DNA of 64,000 nt from Flavobacterium branchiicola. GTDB taxonomy: Bacteria > Bacteroidota > Bacteroidia > Flavobacteriales > Flavobacteriaceae. Location of the stretch: contig NZ_JAGYWA010000008.1 of NCBI RefSeq assembly GCF_018383905.1, positions 1-64,000 on the forward strand. The letters run 5' to 3'. Below, one piece after another: positions 8,705 to 16,768 of the stretch (position 1 is the first letter of the stretch; the number at the start of each line of letters is the position of its first letter). A program made the position numbers and the translations under genes. Under the pieces are notes generated by a model, which saw only the letters and a program-made list of their open reading frames with translations, was not told the DNA's origin and searched no databases.

Positions 8705-8724
8705 GTTTCTATAAATCAAAAATT

Positions 8725-8976
8725 ATGGGACTTCCAGAATTAAAAGAGAAAATAAAGAATCAGTTAGATTTAGCTGATGAAAGAGTGCTTAGAATTGTAT
8801 CTTCAGTATTTGATAATTATTTAAATGAAGTGGTTTCGTATGATGCGAAAGGAAATCCTGTGACATTAACTGATTACCATAATAGAGTAGAAGAAGGTTT
8901 AGAGGATATTAAATACAATCGAATAATTTCAAGCGAAGATTTGTCGAAAGAAATGAAAGATTGGGATGATGAATAA
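8725..8976 (+). CDS. Antitoxin of a ParE/RelE-type toxin-antitoxin pair
   Basis: An 83-residue acidic protein that directly precedes and overlaps (11 bases) a ParE-like toxin gene, the usual order of type II modules. Residues 1-30 are helical and could form the DNA-binding or dimer part. The segment TLTDYHNRVEEGLEDIKYNRIISSEDL, best read in parts, resembles the toxin-wrapping tail of Bacteroidota antitoxins, and the end KEMKDWDDE is strongly acidic. I know no family name with certainty; the call rests on size, charge and context. Autoregulation is likely. Confidence 0.75.
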   Translation: MGLPELKEKIKNQLDLADERVLRIVSSVFDNYLNEVVSYDAKGNPVTLTDYHNRVEEGLEDIKYNRIISSEDLSKEMKDWDDE

Positions 8977-9262
8977 ACCAACAGTTTTTTGGTCGGAAAA
9001 TTCAAAATTGGATTTGAAGGAAATTTATTTTGAACTTAAAAGGAAATATTCAAAAGAAAAGGCATTGAAAATTAGACATGAGTTGTTTGAAAGTGCAAAT
9101 AATATCGTTTTTGCTGAGCAATTTCAATTTGATGAATATAGAATTGATTGTCGTAGAATTGTAATAAGAAATTTTAAAATTTTATATCAATTTAAAAATG
9201 ATTCCATTTTCATTGTTAGGATTTTCAATACATTTCAAAATCCATTAAAAAGTTTAAAATAG
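8966..9262 (+). CDS. Type II toxin, RelE/ParE superfamily
   Basis: A 98-residue basic protein with the RelE/ParE fold pattern. The N-terminal strand VFWSENSKLDLKEIYFELK fits the family start, and the central YRIDCRRIVIRNFKILYQF has the beta-strand layout and the Arg residues typical of ParE. The C-terminal strand is IFIVRIFNTFQNP. ParE toxins poison gyrase and RelE toxins cut mRNA; which applies here cannot be told. Start is the ATG overlapping the antitoxin end; a second ATG follows at once (8969). Translational coupling to the antitoxin is likely. Confidence 0.85.
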   Translation: MMNKPTVFWSENSKLDLKEIYFELKRKYSKEKALKIRHELFESANNIVFAEQFQFDEYRIDCRRIVIRNFKILYQFKNDSIFIVRIFNTFQNPLKSLK

Positions 9263-9273
9263 ACTTAGGAACA

Positions 9274-9325
9274 AAGGTTGTGAGGTATAAAGGCTCAAAG
9301 GTTTTTACTTTTGAGCCTTTTTTTA
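9274..9325 (+). terminator. Terminator unit, second of a duplicated pair
   Basis: The stem at 9289-9299 with 9310-9320 and the following T run end the toxin-antitoxin operon. The unit is 48 of 50 identical to 8571-8620, so the toxin-antitoxin pair is framed by two copies of the same terminator. Confidence 0.85.
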
Positions 9326-9368
9326 AACTCCAATATAAAAATTCCAAATTCCAATTTCTGGAAGTGTT

Positions 9369-9458
9369 ACCCTGCAAGGTTTTCAAAGCCTTGTAGGTTT
9401 AACTTGGATTTGAATTGAAATTAGAGATACCTACAAGGTTTTTTGAAGCCTTGCAGGA
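9369..9458. repeat. Inverted pair of dispersed palindromic repeats
   Basis: Two units of about 28 bases, each itself nearly palindromic (CTGCAAGG ... CCTTGTAGG and CTACAAGG ... CCTTGCAGG), lie in opposite orientation at 9369-9400 and 9429-9458. They look like a REP-type intergenic repeat. No gene is in this gap. Confidence 0.6.
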
Positions 9459-9559
9459 GCGTATGAAAATCTTGTACTTTTTTTAACCTTTCTCGTTTTT
9501 CGATTTGAAAAATCCCTTTGTACCTTTGTTTCTTTGCAACTTTGAACCTAAAAGAAAAA

Positions 9560-10597
9560 ATGAAATACACAACACTACCGAACACCGATATAAAAGTTAG
9601 TAAAATTTGTCTGGGAACAATGACTTACGGACAACAGAATACAGAAGCAGAAGGTCATGAACAAATGGATTATGCTTTAGAAAAAGGGATCAATTTTTTT
9701 GATACTGCTGAAATGTATTCGGTTCCGGCAAGTGAAGCAACTTATGGAAGTACAGAAAAAGTTATAGGAACCTGGTTTAAGAAATCAGGAAACCGCGATA
9801 AAGTAATTTTGGCGTCTAAAATTGCCGGACCAAATCCGAGTTTTGGGTATATGCGAGAGAAACTGGATTTCTCTCCTGCAAGTATTAAATATGCTGTTGA
9901 AAATAGTTTAAAAAGGCTTCAGACCGATTATATCGATTTGTATCAAATGCATTGGCCGGAAAGAAAAACAAATAATTTTGGACAACGCGCTTTTCATGGA
10001 CATGATGATGTGTGGGAAGATAACTTTAGAGAAATTTTAGAAACTTTTGACGGATTGATTAAAGAGGGAAAAATCAAACATATCGGAGTTTCAAATGAAA
10101 ATTCATGGGGAATGATGCGTTTTCTGGAAGAAAGCAAATACAACAATTTACCAAGAATCAAAACCGTTCAAAACCCATATTCTTTACTGAATCGTTTGTT
10201 TGAAGTAAATTCTGCTGAAGTTTCAAAATATGAAAATGTTGGTTTATTAGGATATTCACCTTTAGCCTTTGGAGTCTTAACAGGTAAATTTTTAACGGGA
10301 GAAAGTCATCCAAAAGCGAGAATTAGTCTTTTTCCGCAATACAAACGTTACAGCAGCGATCAAAGTACTCAAGCAACAAAATTATATCAGGAAATTGCTA
10401 AAAAACACGGTTTAACGTTAACTGAGCTTGCAATGGGATTTGTTTTGCAGCAACCCTTCCTTACAAGTTCAATTATTGGTGCTACAACTATGGAACAATT
10501 AAAAGAAAACATTGACACAATTGATGTGGTTCTTTCTAAGGAAATCCTTGCTGAAATAGATGCAGTTCAGGCTGTGATTCCTGATCCGGCACCTTAA
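9560..10597 (+). CDS. tas: NADP(H)-dependent aldo/keto reductase (Tas-like)
   Basis: A 345-residue cytoplasmic TIM-barrel oxidoreductase. The N-terminus (KYTTLPNTDIKVSKICLGTM) and the segment FFDTAEMYSVP match the Tas subfamily of E. coli. The catalytic tetrad is visible as Asp and Tyr in DTAEMY, Lys in LASKIAGP, and His in YQMHWPE. The frame is open further upstream from a TTG at 9518, but that stretch is a low-complexity promoter-like sequence (TACCTTTG at 9521-9528 fits a -7 box), so the ATG at 9560 is taken. The physiological substrate is unknown. Confidence 0.88.
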   Translation: MKYTTLPNTDIKVSKICLGTMTYGQQNTEAEGHEQMDYALEKGINFFDTAEMYSVPASEATYGSTEKVIGTWFKKSGNRDKVILASKIAGPNPSFGYMREKLDFSPASIKYAVENSLKRLQTDYIDLYQMHWPERKTNNFGQRAFHGHDDVWEDNFREILETFDGLIKEGKIKHIGVSNENSWGMMRFLEESKYNNLPRIKTVQNPYSLLNRLFEVNSAEVSKYENVGLLGYSPLAFGVLTGKFLTGESHPKARISLFPQYKRYSSDQSTQATKLYQEIAKKHGLTLTELAMGFVLQQPFLTSSIIGATTMEQLKENIDTIDVVLSKEILAEIDAVQAVIPDPAP

Positions 10598-10642
10598 GTT
10601 TTTTTGTCAAAGGCATTAAGATACAAAGATTTTCTTATTTAT

Positions 10643-10703
10643 CTCGCAAAGTCGCAAAGACGCAAAGTATTATCTAAACTTGGCGTCTTTGCGACTTTGC
10701 GAG
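10643..10703. repeat. Long perfect inverted repeat between convergent genes
   Basis: A 21-bp arm (10643-10663) is perfectly complementary to 10683-10703 with a 19-base spacer. The arm is made of CGCAAAG-type units. It sits between two convergent genes and could act as a bidirectional terminator or mRNA stabiliser; there is no T run directly after it. Confidence 0.7.
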
Positions 10704-10748
10704 CATATAGACTAAGCTTAAAAAACTTAGTGCCTTTGTGGTAAATCA

Positions 10749-12713
10749 TTATAAATCGAATTCGTCATCAACAGCCAGAGAGTCCAATTTAACTGCTGTA
10801 GAATCCGGAGCTTTGATTTTAATGAAAGAACGTGCATTTCCGGAAATATAAACTGGCAATTGACCTAAAGTGTCTTCCGGAACTAATAAGCCACGGCGGA
10901 ACATTAAATTCTTTAAGAATTTCTGATTCTTCAGAGCGTAATCTTTCAGGTTGCCCTGATCATTGAACTGATACATGAATTTTCTTGGCTTCGGAATAAT
11001 CGTTGCCAGATATAAGCATTCATCGACATTTAGTGATGATGGACTTTTCTGGAAATAAAAGTGACTCGCTTCTCCAATTCCGTATACATTTGGTCCCCAT
11101 TCGATAATGTTGAAATACACTTCAAGCATTCTTTCCTTGCTTACAATTCGATTGTTTTCCAGAATATAAACCAATAAGATTTCTTCAAGCTTTCGCGAAA
11201 GCGTTTTTTCACGCGTTAAAAAGACATTCTTAATTAACTGCATGCTGATTGTACTGGCACCACGAGAGAATTTTTTAGTTCTGATATTCTTAAGAATCGA
11301 TTGTTTAAAAGCCTCATTGATAAATCCGCGATGTGAGAAGAACGATGGATCTTCTGTAGTTAAAACGCATTTTCTCAAATAAGGTGAAATCTGGTCTAAA
11401 GGTGTATAATTCGGATTGGCATTTCCAACTAAAACTGGTCGTTGTAATACATTCTGAATGATGGCACGATAGACAAATTCTCCATTTAATTTATTTAAAT
11501 CGGCTTCGCCATATTTTGTAATTCTTAAATCTTCTTTGTTTAGTTTGCTGTCGAAAACAAGTGTGTTAGGTTTATTTTTATTGAATTTGAAATCCAGTTT
11601 ATAATCAAAATTTCCAGTGGCCTGCATTCCCTGAAAATGGGTGAATAAACCATCAGGAAGTGAAACGATAAAGTCCTGCGCATTCATCTTCGGAATATTC
11701 ACTTTCAAAGTATAAACTGTATCTTTTTCAGTATCATAAGAGATGTATGGTTTTACTTTTATCTTGTTTAACTGCATTGTCGAAGTGCTGTCAATCGAAA
11801 TAAAGTCGTTTCCAAGAAGAAAGCGATAATCAAAACGGGCATTTTTAATTACAACATCTTTGCTGGCAATTTTTGGATGATTAATTTTTAAATTGGTGAT
11901 AGAAGTAAAACCATCAATATGAAGTTCGCTGCCACTTTTGTCAATTTTTTCAACATTAAGCCTGATCGAGTCAAAACTTGCTTTTAGGTTATAACGTTCA
12001 TCCAGATACGGAACACGAATAGCGCCGGTATCTAAATTGAAAAAACGAATATCTGCTTTTTGGTTTCTTGGATCAGCAAATCCTTTTAAATTCCATCGCT
12101 GATCAAAATCCTTGCTTTGAACGTGAAGGTTGGTCTCAAGTTGTTTGTCCACAAGAACTAATTTATTGATTGAAATCGATGCTTTCTTTCCGTTATCGTC
12201 AATTTTGAATTTGAAGTTTTCCAAATGCATGTCAGTCGGAACTAAATTGAGTAGTTTTGAAATAATTCTATACGCAAAAGCACCATATTTCCTTTTCTCA
12301 TTTTTTTCGGTATTGTCGCTGTTCTTTTTTAAGAAAGCATCAAAATTCCTGATTTTTCCTTTTTTGACTAATTGGATATATCCATTGTCGACTTTTAAAG
12401 TTCCCACCTGAACATCGCCGATAAGCAAGTTGCTTAAGCTGACACTTGTTTCAATTTTTTGGATTTTAAGAAGAGTATCGGCATTTTTTGGTACTAATAC
12501 AACATCGGTAAGTTTAACACTTGATAAACCACTAAAAGAGGCTTCTTTTATAGAAAAATCACTGTTATAATCAACAGCCATTTTATGAGTGACTTTTGCG
12601 ATGGCTTGTTTTAAAAGCGAATCGCGAAAAAAGTACAGACCAACACAAAGCAAAATAAATACGAGGGCAAGTATTTTTAATGCTGTGAATATTTTTTGTT
12701 TTGGAAAATTCAT
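10749..12713 (-). CDS. GT51 peptidoglycan transglycosylase with AsmA-like N-terminal half
   Basis: A 654-residue membrane-anchored protein. One transmembrane helix lies near residues 10-30. Residues about 35-420 are beta-rich with AsmA/DUF748-like phrases (MHLENFKFKID, LKINHPKIASKDV). A GT51 transglycosylase domain follows at about 440-610: CVLTTEDPSFFSHRG carries the catalytic Glu, then RGASTISMQLIKNVFL, and EVYFNIIEWGPNVYGIGEAS. There is no transpeptidase domain, so it is a monofunctional glycan polymerase acting in the periplasm on lipid II. The open frame begins at a TTG (12737) overlapping radA, but the ATG at 12713 is the likelier start. Confidence 0.85.
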   Translation of the reverse strand: MNFPKQKIFTALKILALVFILLCVGLYFFRDSLLKQAIAKVTHKMAVDYNSDFSIKEASFSGLSSVKLTDVVLVPKNADTLLKIQKIETSVSLSNLLIGDVQVGTLKVDNGYIQLVKKGKIRNFDAFLKKNSDNTEKNEKRKYGAFAYRIISKLLNLVPTDMHLENFKFKIDDNGKKASISINKLVLVDKQLETNLHVQSKDFDQRWNLKGFADPRNQKADIRFFNLDTGAIRVPYLDERYNLKASFDSIRLNVEKIDKSGSELHIDGFTSITNLKINHPKIASKDVVIKNARFDYRFLLGNDFISIDSTSTMQLNKIKVKPYISYDTEKDTVYTLKVNIPKMNAQDFIVSLPDGLFTHFQGMQATGNFDYKLDFKFNKNKPNTLVFDSKLNKEDLRITKYGEADLNKLNGEFVYRAIIQNVLQRPVLVGNANPNYTPLDQISPYLRKCVLTTEDPSFFSHRGFINEAFKQSILKNIRTKKFSRGASTISMQLIKNVFLTREKTLSRKLEEILLVYILENNRIVSKERMLEVYFNIIEWGPNVYGIGEASHFYFQKSPSSLNVDECLYLATIIPKPRKFMYQFNDQGNLKDYALKNQKFLKNLMFRRGLLVPEDTLGQLPVYISGNARSFIKIKAPDSTAVKLDSLAVDDEFDL

Positions 12714-12733
12714 AGTGGTATTTTTATCTAAAA

Positions 12734-14095
12734 TCAACCAAAAAGAATACTGGCAACATCTTCAATTTTAGCTACAAGCTCAATTTTGATTCCTGTATTT
12801 TTTAAAGCTATTTTATTGTATTTTGAAACAAAAATGGTGTCGAAACCTAACTTTTCGGCCTCCTGTATACGCTGATCTACGCGGTTTACAGGTCGAATTT
12901 CGCCAGAAAGCCCAACTTCACCGGCAAAGCAAAATCCTTTTGTAATTGGAATATCTTCATTTGATGATAAAATAGCAGCAACAACAGCAAGATCAATTGC
13001 AGGATCGTCTACAGAAATTCCACCGGTTACATTCAGGAAAACGTCTTTTGCTCCCAAACGAAATCCGGCTCTTTTTTCTAAAACGGCCAAAATCATATTT
13101 AATCTTTTGGCATTATAACCGGTTGTGCTTCTTTGTGGAGTTCCGTAAACTGCGGTGCTTACTAAAGATTGTATTTCGATCATTAGTGGACGCATGCCTT
13201 CCATGGTTGTGGCAATCGCAGTTCCCGACATTTCTTCGTCTTTATGCGAAATTAAAATTTCAGACGGATTGCTTACTTCACGCAAACCGCTTCCAAGCAT
13301 TTCATAGATTCCTAATTCGGCGGTTGAACCAAAACGGTTTTTAAGTGAACGCAAAATTCGGTAAACGTGATTTCTGTCCCCTTCGAATTGAAGAACAGTG
13401 TCAACCATGTGTTCCAGAATTTTTGGTCCGGCAATGTTTCCGTCTTTAGTTATATGCCCAATCAGAATTACCGGAATATTGGTTTCTTTTGCAAATTTGA
13501 TTAGTTCGGCGGTCGTTTCTCTAATTTGAGAAATACTTCCTGCTGTAGATTCGATATAATCGGTATGCAAAGTCTGAATTGAATCGATGATTACAATTTC
13601 AGGTTGCATAGCTTCAATTTGTTTGAAGATGTTTTGCGTCTTTGTTTCGGTTAGAATATAGCAGTTATCGCTATTTGGAGTTATTCTTTCAGCACGCATT
13701 TTTATCTGTTTCTGACTTTCTTCGCCGGAAACATATAGAGTTTTATAAGGTAATTTTAAGGAGATTTGAAGTAAAAGTGTACTTTTTCCAATTCCGGGTT
13801 CTCCTCCCAAAAGCGTTAAAGATCCGGGAACGATTCCTCCACCCAAAACACGATTTAGTTCGCCATCAGTAGTATTCATTCGAATTTCCTGAGTCGAGTC
13901 GATTTCGTTAATTTTTAAAGGTCTTGGAGCTTTACCGGTTGGAGTTGGTTCGCTTTTCCATGCCACTTTTTCCTGCTTCTGAATAATTTCTTCAGCAATA
14001 GTATTCCATTCTTTACAAGCATTGCATTGTCCTTGCCATTTGGCATATTGAGTTCCGCAGTTTTGACAAAAAAAGGAAGTTTTAACTTTTGACAT
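12734..14095 (-). CDS. radA: DNA repair protein RadA
   Basis: A 453-residue RecA-like ATPase that drives branch migration in homologous recombination. The N-terminal zinc finger has CQNCG and CNAC (Cys pairs at about 10-13 and 25-28). Walker A is GGEPGIGKST, Walker B is in EIVIIDSIQ, and the RadA-specific KNRFG motif follows in RSLKNRFGSTAE. The C-terminal Lon-protease-like domain contains GGISVDDPAIDLAVV. Length is normal. The ATG overlaps by one base the stop of the upstream esterase-like gene, and a transglycosylase gene follows, so the three minus-strand genes probably form one transcript. Confidence 0.96.
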   Translation of the reverse strand: MSKVKTSFFCQNCGTQYAKWQGQCNACKEWNTIAEEIIQKQEKVAWKSEPTPTGKAPRPLKINEIDSTQEIRMNTTDGELNRVLGGGIVPGSLTLLGGEPGIGKSTLLLQISLKLPYKTLYVSGEESQKQIKMRAERITPNSDNCYILTETKTQNIFKQIEAMQPEIVIIDSIQTLHTDYIESTAGSISQIRETTAELIKFAKETNIPVILIGHITKDGNIAGPKILEHMVDTVLQFEGDRNHVYRILRSLKNRFGSTAELGIYEMLGSGLREVSNPSEILISHKDEEMSGTAIATTMEGMRPLMIEIQSLVSTAVYGTPQRSTTGYNAKRLNMILAVLEKRAGFRLGAKDVFLNVTGGISVDDPAIDLAVVAAILSSNEDIPITKGFCFAGEVGLSGEIRPVNRVDQRIQEAEKLGFDTIFVSKYNKIALKNTGIKIELVAKIEDVASILFG

Positions 14096-15249
14096 TATTT
14101 AGTTTTTTTTAGAAGAGTATTCATCTCATCTATTTTTTCGTACATCAAATCTTTATTCAAATCACCAATTGGCTCCATTTGAGAAGCGTTTTGGTATTTT
14201 TTTGAAGCATGTTTTGGGTCGCCCATTTTTTCATACATCAAACCTAATTCATATTCACCCAACATTGCTTTTGGGTAATTTACATTTCCAATTTCTGCCA
14301 TTTTTCCTAGTTCATCATAGGCATTCTTTTTTAAAATAATGTTTTCAATTACTTTAAAATCGCTCATTCTTACCGGAACCTGAAATCCTAAAATTTCAGA
14401 CATTGTAGCGTATTTTTTCTCCAAATAATCGGAGTAACCAGATTGTAAAACTGCAATTTTATCATTGTATTCCGCAGAATTGATTGGTCTGTAGGATTCA
14501 AAAATTTGATAAAGCGCATTTGGGATTGAATTTAAAACCTCAGTATAATGTGTAGCATCTTTGAATACGTCGTATTTATAATTTACTAACGGATTATTTG
14601 CAATTTTAATATTACTGTTCAGTTTCTCAATCGGTTCTTTTATTTTTTTGATATCACCTTCTCCTGCAGAAAGATAATAGAATATCGGTTTTTGGATTTT
14701 TGCAAATTTCTCTGCTATTCTAACTTCCATTTTTGGTGCAAGTTCAGGGCTTAAACAAATATACGCGTTAAAAATTGGGAATTCCTTATACAAATAAAAA
14801 TTAGCAAAACTTGCTGTTACATCGTGACCGGCTATAATTCTGAAAGGCGCAGTACGATACTTTTTTTCAATATATGGGATCAGTTCTGCTCCAATAAATT
14901 CGAAAAATTTTGCTCCTTTTTCAAATGGTAAGCCTTCATTTTGATCGATCGTTGTATCATCATAACGTTCTTCATCTTTATTTTGATGAATTCCAATAAT
15001 AATCATTTCAGGCATATCATCCCAATAAGTACCATAACTTACAGCTCCGGAAAATGGGTCAAACAAATAATCGCCGTCTAATAAATACAAAACAGGGTAT
15101 TTTTTGTCTGGTTTTGCTTCGTAGGAAGCCGGAAGACCAATAGTTATTCTTCGTTCCTCTCCTAATTTTTCAGATTGGATATTGTCAAATTTTTTCTGAG
15201 AAAAAACAGAAACGGAAATGAATGCAAGCAGTAGGTAAGCTTTTTTCAT
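14095..15249 (-). CDS. Esterase-fold (Fes/IroE-like) secreted protein, nucleophile apparently lost
   Basis: From this start 384 residues, with a Sec signal peptide (KKAYLLLAFISVSVFS) and an alpha/beta-hydrolase domain of the putative-esterase family (about 20-260): PVLYLLDGDYLFDPF is the oxyanion region and the His is probably in DATHYTEV. At the position of the GHSxGG elbow the sequence reads AGHDVTASF, with Asp instead of Ser (residue 143), so hydrolase activity is doubtful. The C-terminal 100 residues resemble a tetratricopeptide repeat (MLGEYELGLMYEKMGDPKHA). An alternative ATG lies four codons upstream (15259-15261). It is the first gene of the radA transcript. Confidence 0.75.
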   Translation of the reverse strand: MKKAYLLLAFISVSVFSQKKFDNIQSEKLGEERRITIGLPASYEAKPDKKYPVLYLLDGDYLFDPFSGAVSYGTYWDDMPEMIIIGIHQNKDEERYDDTTIDQNEGLPFEKGAKFFEFIGAELIPYIEKKYRTAPFRIIAGHDVTASFANFYLYKEFPIFNAYICLSPELAPKMEVRIAEKFAKIQKPIFYYLSAGEGDIKKIKEPIEKLNSNIKIANNPLVNYKYDVFKDATHYTEVLNSIPNALYQIFESYRPINSAEYNDKIAVLQSGYSDYLEKKYATMSEILGFQVPVRMSDFKVIENIILKKNAYDELGKMAEIGNVNYPKAMLGEYELGLMYEKMGDPKHASKKYQNASQMEPIGDLNKDLMYEKIDEMNTLLKKTK

Positions 15250-15446
15250 GATTTGTGGCATTTCAGTGAATTAAAAAGTATTGAAATAGTGTAGCAATAT
15301 AATACTTTATTTGCTTTTTTATTGTGGAGGGATTTTAAAAGCAATCAACTTTTTTGAGTTTAATCTTTTTGATTAGGGCAAAAGAAATCCTGTTTGTGCA
15401 AAAAATAATTTTGACAAAGGACACTTATTAAAAAGTAAGGGGAATT

Positions 15447-15797
15447 TTAGGTTAACGAATTATCGTTTTCATTTGGGAAAATGATCCACGGTTTGAAGGT
15501 TTTAGCCTCTTCAAATTCCAGGGTAGCATATGAAATGATGATGATAATGTCGTCTTTTTGAACCTTTCTTGCTGCAGGACCATTCAGTGTAATTTCACCT
15601 GAATTTTTTTCTCCTTTAATAGCGTAAGTTTCAAAACGCTCTCCATTATTAATGTTAACGATTGCTACTTTCTCGCCTTCAATAATGTTTGAAGCTTCCA
15701 GTAGGGTTTCATCAATAGTAATGCTGCCAATATAATTAAGATCGGCACCCGTTACTTTTACACGATGAATTTTTGATTTTATAACTTGAATTTGCAT
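15447..15797 (-). CDS. panD: Aspartate 1-decarboxylase
   Basis: The 116-residue precursor of the pyruvoyl enzyme that makes beta-alanine from aspartate for pantothenate synthesis. Self-cleavage occurs between Gly and Ser in YIGSITID (near residues 23-26), and the family segments NGERFETYAIKGEKNSG and LNGPAARKVQKDDIIIIISY are present, the latter given here only as landmarks. Length is typical. It lies 14 bases behind panC on the same strand, so panC and panD form an operon supplying both substrates of the ligation step. Confidence 0.96.
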   Translation of the reverse strand: MQIQVIKSKIHRVKVTGADLNYIGSITIDETLLEASNIIEGEKVAIVNINNGERFETYAIKGEKNSGEITLNGPAARKVQKDDIIIIISYATLEFEEAKTFKPWIIFPNENDNSLT

Positions 15798-15811
15798 GCT
15801 GCAAAGGTAAT

Positions 15812-16660
15812 TTAATTAAATGAAATGGTGTCAATTAACCTTATAGAATTAACAAATACCGCTATAAACGCACGGTAGTTTTTGTCTTTTATTTTATGAT
15901 CAATTGATAATAATGTAGATTCGTCAGCGATTACGAAATATTCGAGCTTAAATTTTTCGTTGTTTTCAAAAGCATCTTCGACAAATTTTATAGTTTCTTC
16001 GGGAGTTCCGGTTTGAAAAATTTCTTTTGCTTCGTTTAGAACTTTGTAAATGATAGAAGCTTCTTTTCGTTCTTCAGGTGTTAAGCGTTCGTTGCGCGAA
16101 CTCATTGCCAAAAGATTTTCTTCTCTAAAAATTGGGCAGCCCACAACATTTACGTTCAGATTGTTTTTTTCTACCAGTTTCTTGACAATTTGTAATTGCT
16201 GAAAGTCTTTTTCTCCAAAATAAGCATTGGTTGGAGTTACAATTTCAAAAAGGCGTTTTACAATGGTTCCAACTCCGTTAAAATGTCCGGGTCTGAATTT
16301 TCCTTCCATCTGATTTTCTAATCCGTCAAAATCAAAAGATTGAGAAACAGTTTGTCCTTCGTAAATATCTTCTACCGATGGTGCGTATAAAATTATTTTG
16401 TCACTTAAACCTCGCATTTTTTTTACATCTTCTTCAAGAGTGCGTGGATATTTTTCAAGATCTTCAGGATTGTTGAACTGAGTAGGGTTTACGAAAATAC
16501 TTACAACGGTGTCGTCGTTTTCTTTTAGTGATCGTTGCATTAATGCCAGATGCCCTTGGTGTAAAGCTCCCATGGTTGGTACAAACCCGATAGTAGAATT
16601 TGCGGTTTTGATAGTTTTTAAATAAGCTATCAGAGCTACTTTGCCGTAGAAAATATGCAT
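15812..16660 (-). CDS. panC: Pantothenate synthetase
   Basis: Joins pantoate and beta-alanine with ATP. The 282-residue protein has the nucleotidyl-transferase HIGH-type motif in FVPTMGALHQGHLALM, the segments SIFVNPTQFNNPEDLEKYPR and FGEKDFQQL, and the KMSKS-like site AMSSRNERL. The frame is open ten codons further upstream (ATG at 16690), but that ATG lies inside the -7 box TATGTTTG, so transcription must begin downstream of it and MHIFYGK at 16660 is the real start. It is the first gene of the panC-panD operon and is divergent from the starch-synthase-like gene. Confidence 0.95.
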   Translation of the reverse strand: MHIFYGKVALIAYLKTIKTANSTIGFVPTMGALHQGHLALMQRSLKENDDTVVSIFVNPTQFNNPEDLEKYPRTLEEDVKKMRGLSDKIILYAPSVEDIYEGQTVSQSFDFDGLENQMEGKFRPGHFNGVGTIVKRLFEIVTPTNAYFGEKDFQQLQIVKKLVEKNNLNVNVVGCPIFREENLLAMSSRNERLTPEERKEASIIYKVLNEAKEIFQTGTPEETIKFVEDAFENNEKFKLEYFVIADESTLLSIDHKIKDKNYRAFIAVFVNSIRLIDTISFN

Positions 16661-16683
16661 GGCGGGAATATTAAAATTTAGTG

Positions 16684-16691
16684 CAAACATA
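16684..16691 (-). promoter_or_regulatory. -7 box of the panCD promoter
   Basis: TATGTTTG on the minus strand fits TAnnTTTG. The predicted transcription start is near 16677, about 17 bases before the ATG at 16660. The box overlaps the upstream in-frame ATG at 16690, which excludes that codon as the start. Confidence 0.55.
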
Positions 16692-16722
16692 ATATATTAG
16701 TTATAAACTGCATAAAATTTTG

Positions 16723-16730
16723 TAATTTTG
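16723..16730 (+). promoter_or_regulatory. -7 box of the promoter reading towards glmS
   Basis: TAATTTTG fits TAnnTTTG and would start transcription about 32 bases before the ATG at 16769. The three genes down to glmS have gaps of only 21 and 9 bases and are probably read from here. Confidence 0.5.
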
Positions 16731-16768
16731 CAACGTTTTTATTACCAAAAATTAAGTAAAATACTATT

